64,000 bases of DNA, taken from assembly GCA_021851405.1 (NCBI GenBank), contig JAJZDW010000008.1:52588-116587 (forward strand). Reading direction: 5' to 3'. Shown here in pieces: positions 58,638 through 64,000 of this stretch (positions are counted from its first letter, which is position 1; the number at the start of each line of letters is the position of its first letter). Origin of the DNA: Pseudomonadota bacterium (GTDB lineage Bacteria; Pseudomonadota; Gammaproteobacteria; Steroidobacterales; Steroidobacteraceae). Both the position numbers and the translations under genes were made by a program. The notes beneath the pieces are model-generated. The model was not told where the DNA came from. It ran no database searches and worked only from the letters and a program-made list of their open reading frames with translations.

Positions 58638-58657
58638 GTCAATACAGAGGTATTGAC
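58638..58657. promoter_or_regulatory. Perfect 20-bp palindrome, candidate RHH operator
   Basis: GTCAATAC-AGAG-GTATTGAC, 8-bp arms around 4 nt, lies 31-50 nt upstream of the RHH gene's start, on its promoter side. It is AT-rich for this genome and sits where RHH antitoxins bind. The TATTGACA-like stretch could also contribute a -35 element. Confidence 0.65.
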
Positions 58658-58828
58658 GTCAGTTGAGTGAAGTTCCGTCGAGGGTGGAGCGGGGGACGGG
58701 TCTGCGCGGGCATGGCTTACAGACCGCAATAAGCGGCGGGAATCGTGCTGCGGCGTGGTTTCAGATTCGATATCTCTCGAACGTGTCCGGGAGCGAGATC
58801 GCCGCGGTGCGGCAGGTACTGCGACGCC

Positions 58829-58962
58829 CAGTGAAGGCTGCTGAGGTCCATTGCCAGCCACGGCCAAGTAGGCAATCTAGTGCATCGACGGTGCCGCTCG
58901 GGAGAATTCCCACGCGCAATCAAGGCGATGGAGCGCGAGTTCGAGTCTCGTTTCACGCTCCA
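58829..58962 (+). repeat. Diverged copy of tRNA-Gly 3' end with upstream homology (att remnant 1)
   Basis: Positions 58934-58962 match the last 29 nt of the tRNA-Gly gene at 27 of 29. The preceding ~105 nt match the corresponding stretch upstream of the second copy (62129-62265) at roughly three in four bases. The copy is not a whole tRNA: the 5' portion is absent. It is best read as an attachment-site remnant. Confidence 0.75.
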
Positions 58963-59196
58963 GTTTATAATTATAATCAATGAGATAGGACGAATTCTTC
59001 ACGTCGAAGAATAGGCTTTTGGGCAATTCCGAATTCCGCGGCGGTCTGCTGACGGCCGCGCGTCCCCACGCACTGAAAGCGTGCCTTTCAGCACGCGGCA
59101 CGGGGAACCCTCTCAGTGCTGTGGGATGACCCATACCTGATCAGTTCCCAATGCTTGCGCTCAACCCCGGTGACTTGACGGAACAGGGCAGTCGTG
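58963..59196. other. Non-coding stretch before the ParS-RES module
   Basis: 234 nt with no gene. A 7-bp hairpin, CTGAAAG-CGTGC-CTTTCAG, is at 59073-59091. Nothing else is evident. Confidence 0.35.
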
Positions 59197-59229
59197 GCAA
59201 TTTTGCTATTAACGAGGAGCAATTTTGCC
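59197..59229 (+). promoter_or_regulatory. Direct repeats before the antitoxin gene
   Basis: GCAATTTTGC occurs at 59197 and 59219, exactly 22 nt apart (about two helical turns). The second copy abuts the start codon. This phasing suits binding by an HTH antitoxin that represses its own operon. The ribosome site GAGGAG lies between the copies. Confidence 0.5.
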
Positions 59230-59628
59230 ATGAGCGTACTGACCTTGACGCATCGTCCGATCGGGGAGCAGATTGCGTTACTCGAGCGTGGGCTGCCCAG
59301 TAGCGCGCTTGGGGAGATTGCCGCTGCCCTTGGTCTGCCAAAAGCACGCATCGTCAAGGCGCTGAATCTGGTGCTGCGCACGATGACCGCGCGTGAGAAC
59401 AAGCATGAGCGCTTCTCGACCGCGGAATCAGAGCGTCTGTACCGGATCGTGCGCGTCCGCAACCTTGCCCGAGAGGTCTTCTCCTCGGACTTAGCAGTCG
59501 CCGAGTGGCTGAACGCTCCGGACCGAAGCCTGGGTCAGAGGCCGCCGCTCGAGATGCTCGCGACCGATCTCGGCGCGCAACAGGTGGAAAGTCTCTTGCG
59601 AGCGATGACGCACGGCGTGCCGGTCTGA
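59230..59628 (+). CDS. Xre/MbcA/ParS-family antitoxin
   Basis: A 132-residue antitoxin. An N-terminal HTH-like region ('ALLERGLPSSALGEIAAALG') precedes a MbcA/ParS/Xre toxin-binding domain ('RLYRIVRVRNLAREVFSSDL', 'AEWLNAPDRSLGQRPPLEML'). It sits 10 nt before a RES-domain gene in the standard antitoxin-first order. ATG 59230 was taken because of the GAGGAG site 10 nt upstream; an ATG at 59194 is the alternative. It should neutralise the RES toxin and repress the operon. Confidence 0.88.
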   Translation: MSVLTLTHRPIGEQIALLERGLPSSALGEIAAALGLPKARIVKALNLVLRTMTARENKHERFSTAESERLYRIVRVRNLAREVFSSDLAVAEWLNAPDRSLGQRPPLEMLATDLGAQQVESLLRAMTHGVPV

Positions 59629-59638
59629 GCATCACGCG

Positions 59639-60136
59639 GTGAAGGCGTGGAGGATCGTCCTGGGCAAGTTCGGCCGAACGAGTCGGGCGGCTTTCGGGGG
59701 CTTGGGCGGGTTTGCGGTGAGTGGGCGTTGGCATTCCGCTGGCCGGCATCTCGATTACGCGGCGCAGAGTCTGTCGCTGTCGATTCTCGAGCGTTTGGTG
59801 CATTACAAGCGATTTGATTCGCTCGAGCCGCATGTCCTATACGGAATCGACGTGCCCGATGAGCTGATCGAGAGCGTGCCGACGCCTCCCGAAGGGTGGG
59901 ACGGGGAAGAGCCGCTGTCCGCCGCGCAGGACATCGGTGACGCATGGTGCGATGAGCGCAGGAGTCCGGCACTCCTGGTTCCGAGTGCCGTGACGCCCGG
60001 TGAGTACAATCTCATCGTCAATTCCCGCCATCCCGACTGGAGGTGGGAGTGGGTGGTCTCGGGCCCGCAGGCCTTTTCCTTCGACGCCAGGCTCGCGGAG
60101 CTGCCGGAGCGGTCACGGAAGCGTCCGAGGAATTGA
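59639..60136 (+). CDS. RES-domain toxin
   Basis: A 165-residue RES protein: 'AWRIVLGKFG', 'SGRWHSAGRHLDYAAQSLSL', 'LERLVHYK', then 'SPALLVPSAVTPGEYNLIVN' and 'SRHPDW'. RES toxins of this type are NAD+ glycohydrolases or phosphorylases that stop growth. The Arg-Glu-Ser positions expected of the fold are visible. It begins with GTG at 59639. Its last ~119 nt overlap the end of the AraC gene on the other strand. Confidence 0.88.
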   Translation: MKAWRIVLGKFGRTSRAAFGGLGGFAVSGRWHSAGRHLDYAAQSLSLSILERLVHYKRFDSLEPHVLYGIDVPDELIESVPTPPEGWDGEEPLSAAQDIGDAWCDERRSPALLVPSAVTPGEYNLIVNSRHPDWRWEWVVSGPQAFSFDARLAELPERSRKRPRN

Positions 60137-60917
60137 GCGCCATGCACAGTGTGGCAGCTCGCTGCGCGCGATAGGAACTCGGTGTCAGGCCGAAAGCGCG
60201 CCGGAACTGACGATTGAAGCTCGAGAAATCGTCGAAGCCGCTCTCGAGCGCCACCGCGACGATGGTCTCGCCTGACCCGCGGAGCCGCGTTGCTGCTTGG
60301 TGCACGCGTCTGCGCAAGAGGTATTGGCCCGGAGTGACGCCGACGACCTGGTCGAAGATGCGCAGGACGTGGAATGTGCTGATCGCCACCTCGGCCGCAA
60401 GCGTGTCGATCGACGCGGGAGCATTTCCATGCGCTTCGATCCACCGCAACGTCTGTGCAACCCGTCGCTCATCCCGGGCGGCCGGCGATCGACGGGAGTG
60501 CGCGGATTCGCTGAGCGCGGCAACTGCGCAACCGGTCAGCCGGATCGCCGCTTCCTCGTATTCGTCCGGCTTGCCGCCTTGATCGCGCATCGACTGTACG
60601 TCCGCCATGATGCGGGCGAGGGAGGTGAGCGGTGGGAGGCGCGGAGCCGTGAACTCGATGCGGGACGTGCCGGGGATCACGCTACTGATGGACTCGAACA
60701 GTTGCGGCGAGGTGTGGTCCTGCGGCCCGCAAGTACACCTGACCGCCGGATGCGGCTTTACGCGACCTGTGGCTATGTCGAGTGCGATGCGGGATCGATC
60801 GTCGGTCAAGACCGATAATTCGACAAGCGGCAACGCGTCCGATTTCGACGCAAGGCCTCTCGAGCAGCCTGGGGGTCGAAGTGGAGCCTCAATCGGACAT
60901 GCTGTTCGCACGGACAT
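60018..60917 (-). CDS. AraC-family transcriptional regulator
   Basis: About 299 residues. The C-terminal AraC double HTH is clear: 'IDTLAAEVAISTFHVLRIFD' and 'IVAVALESGFDDFSSFNRQF' followed by 'RRAFGLTPSSYRAQRA'. The N-terminal ~180 residues are a poorly conserved effector domain with 'RCTCGPQDHTSPQLFESISS'. ATG 60917 was chosen over 60947, whose codons overlap the vapB start. The last ~40 residues lie antisense to the RES gene and look unconserved, so the true protein may have once ended sooner. Target genes are unknown. Confidence 0.82.
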   Translation of the reverse strand: MSVRTACPIEAPLRPPGCSRGLASKSDALPLVELSVLTDDRSRIALDIATGRVKPHPAVRCTCGPQDHTSPQLFESISSVIPGTSRIEFTAPRLPPLTSLARIMADVQSMRDQGGKPDEYEEAAIRLTGCAVAALSESAHSRRSPAARDERRVAQTLRWIEAHGNAPASIDTLAAEVAISTFHVLRIFDQVVGVTPGQYLLRRRVHQAATRLRGSGETIVAVALESGFDDFSSFNRQFRRAFGLTPSSYRAQRAATLCMALNSSDASVTAPAAPRAWRRRKRPAGPRPPTPTSSRDGGN

Positions 60918-60931
60918 GTGCACCACATGCG

Positions 60932-60939
60932 AGTATACT
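60932..60939. promoter_or_regulatory. AGTATACT palindrome before vapB
   Basis: An 8-bp perfect palindrome 7 nt upstream of the vapB start, in an otherwise GC-rich stretch, lies between the divergent AraC and vapB starts. RHH antitoxin operators are often short AT palindromes of this kind. Short enough to be chance. Confidence 0.35.
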
Positions 60940-60945
60940 GACCAC

Positions 60946-61176
60946 ATGGCAAAGATGATTCAGCTGCGAAATGTTCCGGACGCGCTGCACCGGCAACTGA
61001 AGGCCCGCGCGGCAATGGCAGGACTTTCCCTGTCCGACTTCCTGATTCGCGAGGCTCGTAAGATCGCCGAGCAGCCGACGCCCGAGGAGATGGCCGAACG
61101 TCTGAGGCAGCGGGAGCCCTACCGCGGGAAGATGTCGCCGACCCAGGTGTTGCGCGAAGAGCGCGACGCGCGTTGA
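60946..61176 (+). CDS. vapB: FitA/VapB-like RHH antitoxin
   Basis: A 76-residue antitoxin with the FitA-type start 'MIQLRNVPDALHRQLKARAA' and 'GLSLSDFLIREARKI', then a flexible acidic/basic tail ('AEQPTPEEMAERLRQREPYR') that would bind the toxin. It overlaps the toxin gene by 4 nt. Antitoxins of this class repress their own promoter. Confidence 0.92.
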   Translation: MAKMIQLRNVPDALHRQLKARAAMAGLSLSDFLIREARKIAEQPTPEEMAERLRQREPYRGKMSPTQVLREERDAR

Positions 61177-61577
61177 TCGTGCTCGACGCTTCGGCGGCCT
61201 TGGAACTGGTGCTGCGGACGCCGCGGGCGGAGCGCATCGCTGCTCGCGCCTTGCATCCGGCGGAGCGTCTGCACGCGCCGCACCTGCTCGACGTCGAAGT
61301 GGCGCAGGTCGTGCGACGTATGGTGCAGGCGAAGGAGATTACGGTAGCAAGGGGGGATGTGGCACTGTCCGATTTCGAGGGACTCGTGATCGAGCGCCAT
61401 GCGCACCGACCGTTCCTTCGCCGGGTGTGGGGGCTGCGCACCTCGCTATCGGCGTATGACGCAGTGTACGTCGCCCTGGCGGAGGCGCTTGCCGCACCGA
61501 TTCTCACGTGCGACGACAAACTGGGGCGGGCGCACGGGCATAAGGCCAAGATCGAGGTCGTGTCGGTCGACTCGTAA
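61173..61577 (+). CDS. vapC: PIN-domain toxin VapC
   Basis: A 134-residue PIN ribonuclease. D5 in 'IVLDASAALELVL', the central acidic position near 'LDVEVAQVVRRM', 'SAYDAVYVALAEALAAPILT' and 'CDDKLGRAHGHKAKIEVV' give the usual acidic quartet. It starts with TTG at 61173 (TTGA overlap with the vapB stop) or GTG at 61179. Expected to cleave tRNA or rRNA. Confidence 0.92.
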   Translation: MIVLDASAALELVLRTPRAERIAARALHPAERLHAPHLLDVEVAQVVRRMVQAKEITVARGDVALSDFEGLVIERHAHRPFLRRVWGLRTSLSAYDAVYVALAEALAAPILTCDDKLGRAHGHKAKIEVVSVDS

Positions 61578-62890
61578 GCGCGGAGACGTGGGAACTGGAG
61601 ACGAGCTCCTGCCGGCAGATGCATTCGCGCCGCGGATCATGGTATCCGGGATACCTGTGCCCGGAGCTTGCCGTGACCCACTCCCCGCCCCCCGAGCGCA
61701 GCGAGGCGACGGCGGACCCTGTGGACAACTTGCGCGGTAGCGGACTCGTTGTGCACCGTATCTGGGCGACGCCGCGACGAATGCCACAAGCCGGCCGTGA
61801 CGTATCAGCAGTCGTTGATTCCCAATCGTCATCCGAACTCTCCTGAGCGATGTGCCGAATGTAGTGGCGCCCGGGGGAGACGCTCGGCGTCGTGCTGAAC
61901 TTCACCAACCCCACCTGGTCTTGCTGCGGGGCCAGCACCACCTCCAGCTGCCGGTCACTGTGGATGCCAGCGGGGCGTCACCCAATGGCACGCTGCGGAC
62001 CCCGGCCGCCCGCATCGTCAGTAACAGCAAGAGCGGCGGTGGAGCGCGGTTGTCACGATCGATCCGAGCCAGGTCGCTGAGCTGACATTGGCGCAAAGGG
62101 GGCCGCCAAACATCCAGCGCGGTCGGTCCACTGAGGGCTTCCGAAGTCCAGTGCCACCCATCGTCAAGTAGTAGAGAATTTAGTACATCGACGGCGCCGC
62201 ACAGGCTTAAAGCTGGGCCCAATCAAGGAGATGGCGCGCGAGTTCGAGTCTCGTTTTCCGCTCGAATAATTTCAAATATTTATAAAGGTTTCCTCATCCT
62301 CGATCCCAGTGTAAGTGTTTAGTAACGGCACCCGGCGTCTCACGCTCTCAGCCTCCTTGCGTCGAGGCGACCGAGACAGCGCCGACGTGTGCAATGTCGG
62401 GCGCGCGGAGCACCGTACCCGAGCGAAGTTTGACCCGGGACACTCCCGCGACTTTCGTGTCGATACAATGCCGATGACCCTGTTCACCCGGCGATCCGGA
62501 TCACTGACGACGCGGCGTATGAGCATCCCTCGAGCCGCGGGGAAGTCATGAGCGGCGATATTGTTCAGACGTCTTCGGGCGAGCGGTTCACCACGCGGTC
62601 CGACTTCCCTGTGACTGACCCGAGGGGTCCTCATCACCGGCGACATGCTCGCCGAGCGGGAGGCCACAGACCGGGATGCGTGGGCCGTCACGACGGCGGA
62701 GTCCTGCAAGTCTGCGAACTGGGCACACGACGCGCGCTCCTGGCGCCACATCGTGACGGAGTACGCGGCCCAGGCGCTATCGGCAGTTTATGTCGTACGG
62801 TCCGGGTGCCTTGCGATCCGGCGCGGCGTCGCGCCGCAGAGCGCCACCTTCGGGCCGCGTTTTCATTACACTCGAGTGCGGAGAGCTTCA
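61578..62890. other. Gene-poor region with att remnant 2
   Basis: About 1.3 kb with no intact gene. Fragments with coding-like codon use occur (for example around 61855-62080 on the plus strand), but none has a plausible start, stop and homology that I can name. The region contains the second tRNA-Gly-derived repeat. The AT-rich stretch after it (62266-62300) lies where the outside of an att site would be. Confidence 0.5.
62129..62265 (+). repeat. Diverged copy of tRNA-Gly 3' end with upstream homology (att remnant 2)
   Basis: 62237-62265 match the last 29 nt of tRNA-Gly at 26 of 29; the following 'ataatt' also matches the bases just after the tRNA. The preceding ~108 nt are homologous to the copy at 58829. 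The terminal CCA is CGA here. Best read as a second attachment-site remnant. Confidence 0.75.
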
Positions 62891-63355
62891 ATGAACACAA
62901 ACCGCTTCGCTCTGCTGGTCGCGTGCGTCTCGGTGTCACTGCTGGCTCACGCGCACGGGCACCGTTGGCATCACCGGCACCGCTGGCACAGTGACCGCGG
63001 GTGGACCCTGCCGCGCCGTGATGCCCTTCCAGATCCGCAGCTCACGCCGGGCGCGATCGGCGGCGCCGTTACGCAGATGAACATCCATCGCACCATCTGC
63101 CGCTACGGCTACACGCGCACCGTGCGACCGCCCGAGGCGTACACCGAGCGGCTGAAGCGGCGACAGATTCGCGAGTACGGATACACCGATCATTGGCTGA
63201 GTGACTACGAAGAAGATCATCTGTTATGGCGGGTTGACGCACTGTTGCGTACAGGAACTACACTGGGAAATTCGCGGTACGACGCCAGACGCAACACCAG
63301 AAGTGTTGCGCAGAGAACAGGATTTCCTGTTCGAGACGATGGAAGCTTGGTATGA
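62891..63355 (+). CDS. Secreted 'YEEDH' family protein, probably truncated
   Basis: 154 residues. A signal peptide ('RFALLVACVSVSLLAHAHG') and a His-rich stretch precede a core: 'LPDPQLTPGAIGGAVTQMNI', 'RTVRPPEAYTERLKRRQIRE', 'YGYTDHWLSDYEEDH'. From memory, homologues continue 'DHLIPLELGG...NLWPE' with a nuclease-like (HNH-type) His. Here the sequence after residue ~110 ('LLWRVDALLRTG') no longer matches, as if the frame or sequence was replaced. I therefore consider the gene damaged. Close to the phospholipase D gene, which it overlaps by 4 nt. Confidence 0.6.
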   Translation: MNTNRFALLVACVSVSLLAHAHGHRWHHRHRWHSDRGWTLPRRDALPDPQLTPGAIGGAVTQMNIHRTICRYGYTRTVRPPEAYTERLKRRQIREYGYTDHWLSDYEEDHLLWRVDALLRTGTTLGNSRYDARRNTRSVAQRTGFPVRDDGSLV

Positions 63356-63876
63356 AAATCCCACGGCTTGCCAAGATCGCGGCAATCAGTCTCTCGCTTC
63401 TTCTGATCCCGATGGCACATGCACGCCCTTACCACTGGCACGACCGGTACCAGCGCGACTACCGATACGGCTCTCACCATCCGGTGCTATCGACACGAGA
63501 GCAACGGGTTCAGACGGTCGAAGGGCCGCGCTTGGTTTCGGTGGGGTTTTCTCCAGAAGGAAGTGCGGAGGCTCTCGTACTGAGGGTCATTGCCTCGGCG
63601 CGCCGCGCAATCAGGATGTCCGCCTACGATCTGACCAGCGCTCCCATCGTACAGGCGCTGATCGCAGCCCAACGGCGCGGCGTGAGCGTTGAAGTCATTG
63701 CTGACGCCAAAGCCAATACCGAAGGCCGCGCCTATGGCGAACACGCGCTCGCGTTATTGCAAAATGCGGGCATCCCGGTCCGCACCATCAGTGTCTACGC
63801 GATTAATCACGACAAGGTCATTATTGCCGACGACAGCATTGAGACAGGCAGCTTTACTAAGCAGTACATATCGTAG
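63352..63876 (+). pseudogene. Phospholipase D-type endonuclease (Nuc), interrupted
   Basis: 174 residues: a signal peptide ('IAAISLSLLLIPMAHA'), a His/Arg-rich patch, then a single-HKD phospholipase D fold ('AEALVLRVIASARRAIRMSA', 'ALIAAQRRGVSVEVIADAKA'). The HKD is H153-x-K155-x4-D160 in 'INHDKVIIADDSIETGSF'. After 'GSF' a normal protein would have 'NFS/NFT' and a C-terminal helix; here the frame ends 'TKQYIS', read from the IS end. Such Nuc proteins are common on conjugative plasmids and ICEs. Confidence 0.75.
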
Positions 63877-64000
63877 AGACTATGATATGATGCTGGGATG
63901 CGAGTTGATGGTCGAAAGGTCAGTCACGCGAAGCTCGAAGAGGCGCGCTTCGAGGCGGTCAGGCGAGTCCAGGCGGGAGAGGCGCCGACGGCAGTGGCGC
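63857..64000 (+). mobile_element. Left end of an IS630-like insertion sequence (partial)
   Basis: The host reading frame of the phospholipase D gene breaks at about 63855-63860, next to a TA dinucleotide, which IS630 elements target and duplicate. The AT-rich leader ('agcagtacatatcgtagag') and an IS630-like transposase start follow. The right end lies outside the window, so the boundary is approximate. Confidence 0.6.
63898..64000 (+). CDS. IS630-family transposase (partial, N-terminus)
   Basis: Only the first 34 codons are seen: 'MRVDGRKVSHAKLEEARFEA' and 'VRRVQAGEAPTAVA'. This is the start of the HTH of IS630/Tc1-type transposases ('MRIDGRKL...R..AVERVRAGE'). The catalytic DDE domain is beyond the right edge. 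Confidence 0.75.
   Translation, partial: MRVDGRKVSHAKLEEARFEAVRRVQAGEAPTAVA

Noticed and set aside
58934..58962. Second tRNA-Gly gene
   Set aside because: Only the 3' 29 nt are present; no D-arm, anticodon arm or 5' acceptor strand fits upstream.
62237..62265. Third tRNA-Gly gene
   Set aside because: Again only the 3' end, and the CCA is altered.
62548..62994. 148-codon plus-strand frame before the YEEDH gene
   Set aside because: Composition resembles non-coding translation and it overlaps the signal-peptide start of the real gene out of frame.

Overview
The window is GC-rich chromosomal DNA that reads as a gammaproteobacterium. Gene orders familiar from that class are present: thrA-thrB-thrC, uvrC-pgsA-tRNA-Gly(GCC), mnmA-nudJ next to purB, and a PhoP/PhoQ-like pair close to purB. 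Genes are tightly packed with many 4-nt start/stop overlaps, and codon bias creates very long antisense open frames that are not genes. I would place it in a high-GC lineage near Xanthomonadales/Nevskiales/Steroidobacter-like bacteria, but only tentatively.

Positions 1-56242 are mostly core genome. 1-1726: a PspC-domain gene behind a PadR repressor, and a CDP-archaeol-synthase-like membrane protein. 1752-9638: sulfur assimilation (cysK, cysG, APS-reductase-type cysH, divergent cysB, then cysI with a DUF934 partner) with malQ lying between. 9770-11535: MaoC hydratase, CitE-like lyase and a small DUF7009-like protein. 12238-17596: thrABC plus a NERD-domain membrane protein. 17614-23083: M20 peptidase, secreted chitinase with Pro-Thr linkers, prolyl 4-hydroxylase, TatD. 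23416-28756: threonine aldolase, an ABC exporter, a YgjP-type metallopeptidase, tryptophan 2,3-dioxygenase, a HAD phosphatase. 28823-40750: aconitase, mnmA, nudJ, a DUF7931-like gene, purB, fumC, CoA pyrophosphatase, mazG, PepSY protein, phoP, phoQ. 40791-46755: LOG-family protein, an RNB ribonuclease with an atypical active site, phosphoketolase plus acetate kinase. 46760-50216: a frameshifted NADP oxidoreductase gene and a lysine-to-aminoadipate pair. 50300-56110: class II DAHP synthase, isocitrate dehydrogenase, type 5 uracil-DNA glycosylase, uvrC, pgsA.

After the tRNA-Gly gene (56167-56242) the character changes. About 7.7 kb of low-density accessory DNA contains two diverged copies of the tRNA-Gly 3' end (58934-58962 and 62237-62265, each with about 105 bp of shared upstream sequence), a 3' fragment of a tRNA-Val(CAC), an 11-bp tandem repeat beside the att position, two intact toxin-antitoxin modules (Xre/ParS-RES and VapBC/FitAB-like) plus a third, less familiar RHH-nucleotidyltransferase pair with its own perfect 20-bp palindrome, an AraC regulator, a damaged 'YEEDH' protein gene and a phospholipase-D-type nuclease gene cut by an IS630-like element at the right edge. 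No integrase is visible. The simplest reading is an old, layered integration site at tRNA-Gly from which mobile DNA has been lost while addiction modules remain.

The most interesting items are the RHH-nucleotidyltransferase operon with its palindrome, the nested tRNA-derived attachment remnants, and the seven exact CCAACC hexamers (telomere-like TTGGGG on the other strand) in the chitinase linker.
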